A stretch of 64,000 bases of DNA from Bradyrhizobium icense. Its GTDB lineage: Bacteria > Pseudomonadota > Alphaproteobacteria > Rhizobiales > Xanthobacteraceae. Of this stretch, positions 47,813-57,308 are shown in pieces. The notes beneath the pieces are model-generated. The model saw only the letters and a program-made list of their open reading frames with translations. It had not been told where the DNA came from and did not search any database. The stretch spans positions 5,518,001 through 5,582,000 of the forward strand of contig NZ_CP016428.1 of assembly GCF_001693385.1 (NCBI RefSeq), written 5' to 3'. The position numbers were made by a program, and so were the translations under genes. Position 1 is the first letter of the stretch. Every line of letters starts with the position of its first letter.

Positions 47813-49057
47813 TTACTCCTGTATTGCCTGCTTGAGGATTGTGATGCCACGATCGAGTTCATCATCCGTGATTGTTATCGGTGGAAGGACTTTGATGACG
47901 TCTCGATTTGGCCCTGAAGATTCGATCAGGAGTCCGTTTGCGAAGGCGGCGTCGTGTACACGGTTGACGATCGCCTGTGAGCGACACTTGAGGCCAACCA
48001 TCAGACCGCGGCCTCGCTTTTCTTCAATGCAATTGGGGAATTTCGCGACGAGATCGTCAAGGCATCGTTGCAGTTTGACAGCTGTCCTCTCGACGCCAGC
48101 AGTAAATTTGATGTCTGACCACATTTTGCACATGGCGCCTGCAGTCACGAAGGCAAGATTGTTGCCTCTGAAAGTGCCGCTATGTTCTCCGGGCTTCCAT
48201 ACGTCTATGTCGGGGCGTATCAAAACGACGGAGAGCGGAATACCTGAACCGCTTAGGGACTTGGAAAGGCAGACAATGTCAGGCTCAATCTTCGCGAATT
48301 CGAACGAGAAGAAATCACCCGTTCGGCCCGTTCCTGCCTGAATATCGTCGACGATGAAAACAATGCCGTGGTTACGGCAGATGCGCTGAATTTCTCTGAG
48401 CCAACGTGCGGATGCAGTGTTCATGCCGCCTTCTGCCTGGATAGTCTCCAGAATGATTGCCGCGGGCCTTTCTATGCCGCTCCCGAGGTCGCCCAAGACG
48501 TAGTCGATGTAACTCGCCGAATCGAAAGCTCCGTTCGCGTAGCCGTCGTAGGGGACACGGATAACATCGTGTCGAGCCACCCCGCCCAGCTCCCTGGTAG
48601 AGGCTGAACCTGACACAGCTAGGGAGCCGAGCGACATTCCGTGGAACGCATTTGTAAAGGCCATGACGCTCGAACGGCCGGTATATTTTCTAGCTAGCGA
48701 AAGCGCCGCTTCGTTAGCGCTTGTGCCAGTCGGTCCAGGAAATTGCATTTTGTACGAGAGGCCCCTGGGCTTTAGGATCGTATCAACAAACACTTCAATA
48801 AATTCACGTTTGGCCGCCGTGTGCATATCAAGCGACAAAAGAATGTTCCCGCCGGTGAGATAATCAATTGCCTTTGCAAGGATGTTGGGATTGTTGTGGC
48901 CGTAGTTGAGTGCGCCGGACCCCACAAGGAAATCAATATAGCTCTTGCCGGCCTCGTCCCAAATCGTCGCCCCAAGCGCCCTCGTAAAGACGGTGGGAAA
49001 CGACCGCCCATAGCGACGAACGTTAGATTCATAGAGAGAGAAAACGTCTGTATTCAT
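47813..49057 (-). CDS. class III aminotransferase, EctB/diaminobutyrate:2-oxoglutarate type
   Basis: A 414-residue PLP aminotransferase closest in style to EctB/Dat enzymes that make L-2,4-diaminobutyrate from aspartate semialdehyde. PLP Lys266 in IVCLSKSLSGSGIPLS, Asp237/238 in FIVDDIQAGTGRTGDFF, and the family signature MQFPGPTGTSANEAALSLAR. Other EctB hallmarks: RYGRSFPTVFTRALGA at the N-terminus and GINY-like GALNYGHNNP. ATG 49057 fits homology; GTG 49096 is an alternative. ectA and ectC are absent, so ectoine is not made here. It is the first gene of a two-gene operon with the Fe/2OG oxygenase, suggesting hydroxylation of diaminobutyrate or a similar product. Intact. Confidence 0.85.
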   Translation of the reverse strand: MNTDVFSLYESNVRRYGRSFPTVFTRALGATIWDEAGKSYIDFLVGSGALNYGHNNPNILAKAIDYLTGGNILLSLDMHTAAKREFIEVFVDTILKPRGLSYKMQFPGPTGTSANEAALSLARKYTGRSSVMAFTNAFHGMSLGSLAVSGSASTRELGGVARHDVIRVPYDGYANGAFDSASYIDYVLGDLGSGIERPAAIILETIQAEGGMNTASARWLREIQRICRNHGIVFIVDDIQAGTGRTGDFFSFEFAKIEPDIVCLSKSLSGSGIPLSVVLIRPDIDVWKPGEHSGTFRGNNLAFVTAGAMCKMWSDIKFTAGVERTAVKLQRCLDDLVAKFPNCIEEKRGRGLMVGLKCRSQAIVNRVHDAAFANGLLIESSGPNRDVIKVLPPITITDDELDRGITILKQAIQE

Positions 49058-49635
49058 TCTTGGGGATCCGTCTGCATGTATCTCATCACCGAACACGTTT
49101 AGTTGGCGACAAATGTCCAGACTGTAGCGACAGGGTCATCACGATGCATTCCAGGCCGTTGATTTCATCGATCCAGCTACTGGCGAGTCTTATCCAAGAA
49201 AGGCGAACAACGAACCTACTAAGCCTAGTAGCTCTTTTTGCAGAGCTACCTCTAATCCTGCAAAGTACGTGTGCGTCGTCGATTTCGGAAAACTAAACCC
49301 CTCCTCGATGAGGGCCTCCAAGCTTGAGACTCTGGCCTGAGTTGCGCAGCTAATGACCTGTCCAGACTCGAATAAAAGAATTTGGAGAATGCTCGCTCGT
49401 CACCCAAGTGCTACCGCCTCCTCTCGGAAAAGGCGGCGTAGCATTTCCGACTAGCCGCACCGCCTTCCGACCGAGTGCGCCGCCGACTCGGCTGGTGACT
49501 CGAAGCAAACGCGAAGACGAAACTGTAAGCTTTCAGGACCTCATCCGCTGCAAGCTGGAAATCCAGAGGGCATCGCGCCACGCAAAATCGACTCCCGCTG
49601 AAGTCACGGGATGTGGCAAACGGCCGTTCTCTTGA
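49058..49635. other. intergenic, with a 16-codon leader-like frame
   Basis: About 580 bases between the radical SAM gene and the EctB-like gene. Just upstream of the latter a minus-strand mini-frame, MHRDDPVATVWTFVAN (49149-49099), could be a leader peptide but has no strong ribosome binding site. No precursor-peptide-like gene was found for the radical SAM enzyme. Confidence 0.35.
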
Positions 49636-50658
49636 TTATGCGCAAGCAAGCGCATGGCTCTCAATATTATTGACAAGGGCTACCTGCATCGGACAGTGGG
49701 CGCAGCTGCTGTTCGCCCGGTATTTCTTAAGAGCGGTTCGCCAAGCAGTTTCTAGGTCAAAACCCGGATGCCGGACGTTGCCGACAACAAACTTATGACT
49801 GTCGGGATCACCGATCGCGTAGGAACAGGGATAGAGGTCGCCATTTGTAGAGAGATAGCCCGAAGCGATACAACAATTGCATTCGATGAATCTAACGTTC
49901 GGCCGCGGCTCTGCCGTGTCAACGAGAATTGGTGTCGGCAGCTCGAGGCGTGTCGACGTCTGCGCAGCCATTGCGATTAGGGCCGCCTGAACTTCTCTAA
50001 TCTCCTCAGCCGAGTCCAAATAAGCGTTTTTGTTGTCGATAGCGATACCTGCGGCGAACATCGGCATGATTCTGAAAGTGTCGACGCCGATTGACGATAG
50101 CATGCGATAGGCATCCAGCGCCTCATGGATGTTGTGCCGATCAACGATCATCCTAGCCTGCACCAAGGCCCCGCAATTGACTGCCTCCGCCATCTGCCGG
50201 AGTGCCGATTTGTGAACTCTCCGCTTTGTCCGAAAGCGGTCAAGCGCCTCCGCGTTTGCAGCATCAAGGTTGAATTGGAAAGTTAGCTTCTCGCGATCGT
50301 CGAAGATCGACGCGACATCACGAATCGAAACCTGACCAAGCCCCCCCGTGTTCAACTGGACATGAATGCCTCGTTTGTTTGCAGCGTGAGCTATCAGGGC
50401 TGCAGAGCGCGGAAACACGATTTTGAGAAGCGGCTCACCGCCGGTTACGATGACCTTTTTCAAGCTATATCTTTCGACGAGAAGGTCCACAAAATTAGTG
50501 ATTTCCTTCATCGTTAACTGTGGTGGCTCCAGACGTCTCTTATATCGAGCTCTATACTGTTCGGGAACATAGCAGGGTTCGCAATGAAGATTGCAGTAAA
50601 AAGATACGCTTATTTTGATCCGGCCAAAGACGAGCGGAGGCGGGTTGCGAAGTGGCAT
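49636..50658 (-). CDS. SPASM-type radical SAM enzyme
   Basis: A 340-residue radical SAM protein. The [4Fe-4S]-SAM motif is Cys22, Cys26 and Cys29 in SFYCNLHCEPCYVPEQY; the GGE motif is IVTGGEPLLKI. The C-terminal Cys-rich region (FIECNCCIASGYLSTNGDLY, PCSYAIG, SSCAHCPMQ) is a SPASM or twitch-like auxiliary cluster domain. Such enzymes modify peptides or small molecules by C-H abstraction. Homology starts at ATG 50658 (MPLRNPPPLVFGRIKISVSF); upstream coding-like sequence up to 50881 is cut by an IS3 element, so an N-terminal extension or an upstream gene may have been lost. Its substrate is unknown. It shares strand and neighbourhood with the EctB-like/oxygenase operon and the KamA-family gene. 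Confidence 0.8.
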   Translation of the reverse strand: MPLRNPPPLVFGRIKISVSFYCNLHCEPCYVPEQYRARYKRRLEPPQLTMKEITNFVDLLVERYSLKKVIVTGGEPLLKIVFPRSAALIAHAANKRGIHVQLNTGGLGQVSIRDVASIFDDREKLTFQFNLDAANAEALDRFRTKRRVHKSALRQMAEAVNCGALVQARMIVDRHNIHEALDAYRMLSSIGVDTFRIMPMFAAGIAIDNKNAYLDSAEEIREVQAALIAMAAQTSTRLELPTPILVDTAEPRPNVRFIECNCCIASGYLSTNGDLYPCSYAIGDPDSHKFVVGNVRHPGFDLETAWRTALKKYRANSSCAHCPMQVALVNNIESHALACA

Positions 50659-50945
50659 GACGTCCTTCCAACTTTGGATATCGAGGGCGGAGCAGGATTC
50701 GTGCCAGCACGACGCGGCGGAATGCTGACGGCCTCTCGAGGCACAATGTCGCGCCCGAAACAGCCTGGTCAGTTCTATACATCGGCGCTTGCTTTCAAGC
50801 AGAAGCACGCGCACGCCATTGCGATCCAGAATTCGCGAGAAGCCGCCGTGGTCGCGACCTCCGCGCCACGTGCATGGACACTGACCTTGCCCCACGGGCT
50901 TAATCCAGCTTGAAGTTCGTTCTGGCCCACAACAAGGACCAGAGC

Positions 50946-51212
50946 ATGAAGCGCAGCCGCTTTTCGGAAGAGCAGATCATCGGGATTTTGAAGGAGCATG
51001 AGGCCGGGGTTTCGGTTGCCGATCTGTGCCGCAAGCATGGCGTCAGCGACGCCAGCATCTACAAATGGAAGGCCAAGTTCGGTGGGATGGAGGTGTCGGA
51101 GGCCAAACGGCTGAAGACGCTGGAAGACGAGAACACACGGCTGAAGCGGCTCTTGGCCGACGCCATGCTGGACAATGCGGCCTTGAAGGACCTGGTGGGA
51201 AAGAAATGCTGA
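50946..51212 (+). CDS. IS3-family transposase OrfA
   Basis: An 88-residue HTH protein: MKRSRFSEEQIIGILKEHEA, GVSVADLCRKHGVSDASIYK and a leucine-zipper-like tail (LEDENTRLKRLLADAMLDNA) typical of IS407-group OrfA. It binds the element ends. ATG 50946 is preceded by ggaccagagc. It overlaps orfB. The frame is intact, but the partner is broken. Confidence 0.9.
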   Translation: MKRSRFSEEQIIGILKEHEAGVSVADLCRKHGVSDASIYKWKAKFGGMEVSEAKRLKTLEDENTRLKRLLADAMLDNAALKDLVGKKC

Positions 51213-52136
51213 CGCCCGCGGCCAAGCGGAAAGCTGTCGCCCATCTCCGAGGCGCCTTCGGGATGAGCGAACGGCGGGCGTGTAAAGCCATCGGCTGCTG
51301 CCGCATGACCATGAGATACCAAACGACCCGGGCGGACGAAGCCGGCCTTCGCCAGCGCATGCGGGCAATCGCCCAGGAACGTCGTCGTTTCGGCTATCGA
51401 CGCCTGCATGTGCTGCTCAAGCGGGAGGGCTATCTGGTCAACCACAAGAAGCTCTTCCGTCTGTACCGGGAAGAGCGGCTCGCGGTGCGCCGCCGTGGCG
51501 GCCGCAAGCGGGCGATCGGGACCCGGGCGCCGACGACGGTGGCGATGGCGCCGAACGACCGCTGGTCGCTCGACTTCGTGTCGGATCAGCTCACCGATGG
51601 CCGCCGCTTCCGTATCCTTTACCGTCGTCGATGACTGCACCCGCGAGTGTCTGGCGCTGATAGCCGACACCTCGCTCTCCGGCGCCCGGGTGGCGCGGGA
51701 GCTGGACCGGCTGGTGATCGAGCGCGGCAAGCCGAAGATGGTGGTCAGCGACAACGGCAGCGAGCTGACCAGCAACGCCATCCTGACATGGGCTGATCAG
51801 AGCCGGGTCGCATGGCACTACATCGCGCCGGGCAAGCCCATGCAGAATGCCTTCATCGAGAGCTTCAACGGTCGGCTGCGGGACGAATTGCTGAACGAGA
51901 CGCTGTTCACGTCGCTGGCCCAGGCTCGCGTCGCGCTCGGATGCTGGCGGGCCGATTACAACGATGCACGCCCACACTCGCGGCTCGGATGGAAGACGCC
52001 ATCCGAGTTCGCCTTCACTTGCCATCCGCGCCGGGATCTGGCGCTGCGCTATGCCGAAGGCTCCGCGCCAGCTCCCGTCGCTACCACTGCCCAACCGGGC
52101 AAATCCAACAGCCGGGGCGAACTCAGGTCTGGATAA
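51206..52136 (+). pseudogene. IS3-family transposase OrfB, single-base frameshift
   Basis: Integrase-core OrfB. The N-terminal part runs MLTPAAKRKAVAHLRGAFGM to [20 protein letters not shown] (first Asp of DDE in SLDFVSD). A one-base insertion (extra T near 51617, in atcctttaccg) shifts the frame, after which [38 protein letters not shown] (second Asp) and [18 protein letters not shown] (Glu) continue to the stop at 52136. All catalytic residues exist but not in one frame. Confidence 0.9.
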
Positions 52137-52392
52137 AACTTGGGGGCAAGGTCAACATCAGTCGTACGGTGGCGAGACTGACAAGAGCGCGAGAAGTCAC
52201 CCTCTTGCCGGAGCGGGACTCGCAATCGACGGCCGCGAGGCGGCGTCTCGGCTGAAGCGAGTCGCGCACGACCGTTCTCTCAGGAACATTCTGCCCTAAG
52301 AAGATGCAAAACGACTTGAGAAGCTGCTCCGTGCTTTCGATGAGCAGTTCCGGAGCGACGGGAATTGGGGCGGTTAGCCCTGAGCCGCGCGC

Positions 52393-53680
52393 CTAATCTT
52401 TGCCTAGGACGATTGGCTTTTCTGGCCGCTTGATGCTCGCTTGCCGCAGGAGGATCGGGCTTTTGCCACGTGGGGTCCGTTGTTGCGCTGCGACGGCAGT
52501 ATCCGGAAGCGGTAGATCTTCTCCAATGATTTGGCCCAGGATATAGCGAGCCAACACGCTCGCCAAAGACTGTGCCAGATGCAATGCCGCGCCCCGTTGT
52601 AACCGCTGAAGGCGATCACGTTAAGTCCAGCTTGTGAAAGTGCGGCAGGTTGTGCGAAGTTATCCCGATCGTGCCGAACCGCCGGCCTCGAACTGAAGAC
52701 CGCGGAGCTGCGGAAATAGACTGCGCGGGGACCTCAGAGCCAGGCCCGGTGAACGCAGGCACCCAACGCCCTTGAGAGCCCGACGCCGCCGAACATGAGG
52801 CGCCTAGAGCGATCGACGCGAAAGGAGGAGAGAACTTCTGGGTGTTCGACGTCCCTTGACCCTCGGGCAAGATTGAGGCCCTCAGATTGTCTGATAAAGG
52901 TCGCGTGGCAAAATTGAAGTGAGGCAAGTGGATCTGCTCCTGCCGAATCTGTGACCAGGTTCCCCTGCCCTAAGCATCGGTAGCGACGATCACCCACTCA
53001 GCATTCACAGACCCCATTGCCGTGCCAACTTTTCCAGCGCAAACCGCTATCACCGGCGGCGAGGGCCTCACTTTGAGTGAAGATTCTAACTTCTTCCGCG
53101 AGCGCGATGCGAACACAGGCCACGCACGTAAGCCAAAGCGGTATCGCGCCAGCGCGCTTGTCGAGCAACGCACCCGGTGTAATTACCGCCGCCGATCTTT
53201 TTGTGCGTCTCCCCCGCTTTGAGCACGACTACTACAGCACCGCGCTTCTGCCATTGTTCAGCACGGGTCTCGATTTCCTGCGTCCAACGGACGCAATGCA
53301 GAGTGCCGGCGCGCTCAACTTCCATTCGATGCTATGCTTCTCGATCAGTTCGAAGACCTTTTGTGCTCCATGGCCGAGCAGTTCGATCAGCCGTTCCCCG
53401 AATGTCGAGCCAAGCGCTTCTGCGAGCATATCGGGCATGCCCCACGTGCCCGCGTTGACCAGCACGACGTTCCGCCCGGAGCCGCCAAATCCTATTTCGG
53501 ATGCTTCTAGCACAGCGACCCGCGCGCCTCGCTGAGCAACATGAAGAGCGGAAGAAAGTCCGGTATATCCCCCGCATCACAACGACATCGGCCTCTGCGT
53601 CGTCCACAAGGATGCGGTATAAGGCGCGGGTGGAGCAGTCATCTTCCAGAGTCCGTGCGATCTCAGATCGTTTCGCATAT
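52393..53680 (-). pseudogene. decayed copy of the FAD amino-acid/amine oxidoreductase
   Basis: A frame-by-frame match to the intact gene at 60125-61408: VDDAEADVVVMRGIYRTF, then MLEASEIGFGGSGRNVVLVN with MPDMLAEALGSTFGERLIEL, MPHFNFATRPLSDNLRASIL, ITSHNLPHFHKLDL, AFSGYNGA and the C-terminus. Many indels and stops occur, and the FAD GxGxxG motif is destroyed (VMRGIYRTF in place of VIGGGYTGL). It is far more decayed than other pseudogenes here, so it is probably an older duplicate. Confidence 0.88.
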
Positions 53681-54329
53681 TCGCCCTTTTCCCTTGGGCT
53701 ATAGCCCTCAATGCCCTCAGTTCGTGATCGCCCCCACAACAGTCAAGACCAGATCTGTTGGCAACGTGTTTCGTTACTCAGCATAGGCAAGGAGTCGACG
53801 CCAGCCGGCAACTCGCGCGAAGCTAAACCCCAGCTGCGCACTTGTGGGCGGAGTTCAACCAGCGCTCGAGAAACTTGCGCAGGGAAATCACCTTCGGCGG
53901 CTTCGCTGTTGCAAATGCTTTATCAACACACTGCAGCTCCTTCTCCCAAGAGGCAACAGCAATATGGGAAGCGCCCGTGCCGGTCGCCGCAGTAATCACC
54001 CCCGCTGTTTTCTATTTGTGAGCCGATAGCGAGTTGACATTTCACGCGCTTGCGATCGGCGTGCTTTGGCCCAGTAGGGCCATCGGCGGCACATCGTTGC
54101 AGTCATTCTGAGCTTCGAGCGACGGGTGGCGAGCAGCCTCCAGTCACCTTGTGCAGCGCGTTATCCGGCTTGGCGCGCGTGCGGAGTCTAGCGTGATCCT
54201 AGACATACGTGTCGGCATCATGTAACGGCAGATTCAATATCGGACTGAATGGGCGGCGATCTTTAGAGGTCGACCGGCCTTTTACTCTCCGCGCTCTGCG
54301 GCGGTAATCAGCAAACGCGCCCTCCGATC
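53681..54329. other. intergenic, nothing recognised
   Basis: About 650 bases between the decayed oxidoreductase and the KamA-family gene. Short frames only; no motif, hairpin or repeat of note. Confidence 0.4.
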
Positions 54330-55337
54330 TCATCCTTCGGGCAAATCGTCCAACCAGCAGGCCGCCTCCACGTGCGGCCGGGAAAAGATCTTTCCGATTT
54401 TTCGCGAGCCTTGTTTTGATGATATCGCATATACACGCGGCCATCGTCTCCCAGGTCGAGGATTTCCTGTGTAATGGGACATGATGTATTTGAATGTTTT
54501 TTGAATGCCACTGAGACGTTGGTTGATGCCGCGCGTAATCTCTAGTCCGCGGCGCAGTAGAACCTGAAAGTGCGATGCGCCCTTCACCGGCCTGCCCTGA
54601 AAAAGATAATAAGGGCGCACTCCGATTTGGTGACATTTGGCGAAGGTCGCCGCCAGGATCTCGGGATCCTCGTTGACTTTCGCGAGAAGCACCGACTGGT
54701 TGAGGAATTGTACGCCCTGTGCGCGCAAAGACCGAATTTTGCGCTCCGCATCGACCGAAATTTCACCGATGTGATCGAAATGTGTAACAATTATTGCAGT
54801 CTTACCCGCTTCATCGATTCGTTGGAACAAAGCCGTTAGAGTAGAATCCTCAAACCGCTTGGGCTCATAAGCCAACATTTTTGTGCCGAATCGAATTGAC
54901 TCCAAATGTGTGATCGGCAGCAGATGATCAAGAATTTTATCGAGCCTGGCGGTGCTGAGCACGAACGGGTCGCCTCCCGATAGCAGCACGTTCGTCATCT
55001 CAGGATGACCGCCAATATACTGCGCAACCTGAGCGAAATCAGGTGCTATTTCATCGGAATCCTTGCCGACAATGCGTTTGCGAAAGCAATAACGGCAATA
55101 TGAAGCGCAACGGTCCGTTACCAGCAACGACCCGGTCTGGGCGTACTTGTGCTCAAGTCCGGGCACGACCGTGTTGTCGTGCTCGCCGCTTGTATCCAAA
55201 CTGCCAGGACTCTCGAACTCCTGGATTGAGGGCTCCACAACGTGTTTAAGCTGGTCGTAGTAACCACTGCTGGCAATCTGTTCGCGATAGAAATCTTGTG
55301 ACATGATAACGTGTGATGTTGTTGACTTGCAGTTCAC
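54330..55337 (-). CDS. KamA-family radical SAM protein (lysine 2,3-aminomutase-like), double frameshift near C-terminus
   Basis: A 335-codon protein with the radical SAM cluster motif Cys77, Cys81, Cys84 in VTDRCASYCRYCFRKRIVG, VLLSGGDPFVLSTARLDKIL, and the KamA-type VPGLEHKY and RPYYLFQGRPVKGASHF. It is a short form lacking the PGGGGK PLP-lysine motif of true lysine 2,3-aminomutase, so a 2,3-aminomutase reaction is uncertain. Near 54460 the frame leaves the family sequence (HYTG then unrelated); the family sequence continues in another frame as EILDLGDDGRVYMRYHQNKA, and near 54395 the original frame resumes with KIFSRPHVEAACWLDDLPEG. Two compensating indels therefore replace about 30 residues. 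The start is GTG 55337; an upstream ATG frame (MRGVVNPLHFTGQV) may be a lost N-terminus. Confidence 0.72.
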   Translation of the reverse strand: MNCKSTTSHVIMSQDFYREQIASSGYYDQLKHVVEPSIQEFESPGSLDTSGEHDNTVVPGLEHKYAQTGSLLVTDRCASYCRYCFRKRIVGKDSDEIAPDFAQVAQYIGGHPEMTNVLLSGGDPFVLSTARLDKILDHLLPITHLESIRFGTKMLAYEPKRFEDSTLTALFQRIDEAGKTAIIVTHFDHIGEISVDAERKIRSLRAQGVQFLNQSVLLAKVNEDPEILAATFAKCHQIGVRPYYLFQGRPVKGASHFQVLLRRGLEITRGINQRLSGIQKTFKYIMSHYTGNPRPGRRWPRVYAISSKQGSRKIGKIFSRPHVEAACWLDDLPEG

Positions 55338-56004
55338 CCTCGGTGACGACGCGCGTCCCTTCGATGAATTTCATGACTTGTCCTGTAAAATGCAGCGGAT
55401 TAACTACGCCTCTCATTGCTGCACCTCGTCCTATCGTGGTTAGCTGCGTCCTAGCCGGTACGGCGAGCTACTCACTTATGATACGGCATCAATAATGGAT
55501 CGAGACCTACCTACTCTGGTCAGGAATACTTGGACTCGATATTTGAGGAAGCAGTGTTGACACGTAGCAGCATTCAACGGCGGCAGGGCGTTCCTGAGCG
55601 GTACTGGGCCGATCGGCCGTGGCTTGCGGCAGATGACGTCGCCGGTACCAGGGCGCGCCGCTTGAGGCAGGCAAGATCGCTGACGCTGACGGCGTCATTC
55701 CGGATCACTGCCGTTGCTGCACCCAGCTGGCGAAAATAGTGGGAGCTGACGCGCGATCCCAACCGCATGTGCTGATGGCAGATGATGGCGTGAACGATCT
55801 CGCCTTCCAGTCGCTCAGCTCGGCGGCCCGCGCACAGCACTTGAAATCCTGGTTAAACACGCCGCGCAGCGCCTCCTGCGACCGGACTTCATCCCATCAA
55901 CGAGACAGTCCCTGCCCGCTCAGGGCTGCCCCGTGCGAGCCCCGCCGGCGGGAGAGGGAGCGCAGCGGCGGCATGGACGCAGCTCGATCTAATCCCGTCA
56001 GACC
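55338..56004. other. intergenic, no firm gene
   Basis: About 670 bases. Upstream of the KamA-family gene the minus strand has a short frame MRGVVNPLHFTGQVMKFIEG (from about 55418) in another phase, possibly its original N-terminus. The remainder shows no recognised domain. Confidence 0.35.
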
Positions 56005-57270
56005 CTATCCGCAGCGTGCCACCAATCCAGCCGCCGCAAGCTTGGCCAGAATGTCAGCCAGATGCGCGCGGTCACGGGTTTCGATCACGAGCTCGAGTAG
56101 CGTCGCCTTGGCCGGCAGGGCCGAGAAAGTCCGCTGATGCGAGACTTCGATGATGTTAGCGCCGGCTTCGGCCAAGAGCGCCGAGACGGCGGCAAGCTGG
56201 CCGGCGCGATCGGCGATATCGAGCGTTAACTGCGTTAATCGTCCCTCGCGTGCGAGCTCGCGGGTCAGGACGGAAGCAATGAGCCGCGTGTCGATATTGC
56301 CGCCGCTCAGAATGAGACCGACCTTTTGGCCCGCCAAGCGATCCGGTGTGGCCAACACGGCGGCCAGTCCTGCGGCGCCTGCTCCTTCGACGACTGTCTT
56401 CTCGATCGAGATTAGCATCGCGACCGCACGCTCGAGCTGGTCTTCGGTGACGAGCACGATGTCATCCACGAGCTCGCGGACGATCTGCCTCGTGATCTCC
56501 CCGGGCGCCTTGACGGCAATGCCTTCTGCGAGTGTGTCGCCGCGCATTGGAAGATGTTCGTTCCTGACGGCGTTGTACATCGACGGATAAAGCTGCGCCT
56601 GGACGCCAACTATCTTCACGTCGGGCTTGAGCGATTTGGCTGCCACCGCGACGCCGGAGATCAACCCGCCGCCGCCGATCGGGACCACCAGCACGTCGAG
56701 ATCCGGCACGGCCGCCAGCATCTCCAGCGCAATGGTGCCCTGCCCCGCCATGATCAACCGATCGTCGTAAGGGTGGATGAAGGTCATGCCGCGGGTCTTA
56801 CAGAGCTCGCGGGCAAAGCGGCCGGCGTCCTCGAGCGTCTGGCCGGAAATGATCACCTCGGCGCTGTGGCGCCGCGTGTTTTCGATCTTCACCATCGGCG
56901 TGCCAATCGGCATCAGGATAGTTGCGGGAATGCCGAGCCTTTTGGCGTGATAGGCCACGCCCTGCGCGTGATTGCCGGCCGACATCGCGACGACCCCGCG
57001 CTGCCGTTCCTCCGGCGACAGCGCATGAAGACGGTTCAACGCGCCGCGCTCCTTGAACGTGGAGGTGAACTGCAGGTTCTCGGATTTGATCCAGATGTCG
57101 CAGCTGCAGATCTCGCTAAGCGTCCGGCTCTTGTTGCAGCCCGTCAGAAGGATCGAATCGCTGATCGTGGCCTCGGCTGCCCTGATGTCGGCCAGCGTAA
57201 TCGGAAGATCTTTCCGACTACCTTCCGAATTCTGTTTGGCCTGTGGCGTAGTTCCGGGCGCCTGTGGCAT
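56005..57270 (-). CDS. threonine ammonia-lyase with C-terminal ACT domain
   Basis: A 421-residue fold-type II PLP enzyme deaminating threonine (or serine) to a 2-oxo acid. PLP Lys73 in QFTSTFKERGALNRL, the phosphate loop IGGGGLISGVAVAA, and SAGNHAQGVAYHAKRLGIPA. The ACT domain (residues about 345-421, LTLDIADRAGQLAAVSALLA) suggests allosteric control by an amino acid. ATG 57270 has GAGG about eight bases upstream; the frame is open to 57948 but that part is antisense to a DUF1697 relic. It resembles catabolic/degradative IlvA-TdcB types; a role in the local pathway cannot be read from sequence. Intact. Confidence 0.92.
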   Translation of the reverse strand: MPQAPGTTPQAKQNSEGSRKDLPITLADIRAAEATISDSILLTGCNKSRTLSEICSCDIWIKSENLQFTSTFKERGALNRLHALSPEERQRGVVAMSAGNHAQGVAYHAKRLGIPATILMPIGTPMVKIENTRRHSAEVIISGQTLEDAGRFARELCKTRGMTFIHPYDDRLIMAGQGTIALEMLAAVPDLDVLVVPIGGGGLISGVAVAAKSLKPDVKIVGVQAQLYPSMYNAVRNEHLPMRGDTLAEGIAVKAPGEITRQIVRELVDDIVLVTEDQLERAVAMLISIEKTVVEGAGAAGLAAVLATPDRLAGQKVGLILSGGNIDTRLIASVLTRELAREGRLTQLTLDIADRAGQLAAVSALLAEAGANIIEVSHQRTFSALPAKATLLELVIETRDRAHLADILAKLAAAGLVARCG

Positions 57271-57308
57271 GCTGACAGCCTCGCTTGCATGTCTGTAGTC
57301 GGTTCCGA

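Larger units (their letters stand above)
50882..52154 (+). mobile_element. IS3-family insertion sequence (IS407-like group), inactivated
   Basis: A 1.27-kb element with short inverted ends (left tgaccttgcccc, right gggggcaaggtca as its complement), and orfA and orfB overlapping by seven bases. orfB carries a one-base insertion. No clean target duplication is left. It lies directly upstream of the SPASM radical SAM gene. Confidence 0.88.

Noticed and set aside
47813..49057. Ectoine biosynthesis locus
   Set aside because: An EctB-like enzyme is present but ectA and ectC are not in the window, and the adjacent oxygenase does not show the usual EctD sequence.
49058..49635. RiPP precursor peptide for the radical SAM enzyme
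   Set aside because: Only a 16-codon frame and unrelated short frames occur; none has a leader/core pattern with a good ribosome binding site.
56554..57308. Plus-strand frame leading into the DUF1697 relic
   Set aside because: Antisense to threonine ammonia-lyase; only the part after 57309 is homologous to DUF1697.
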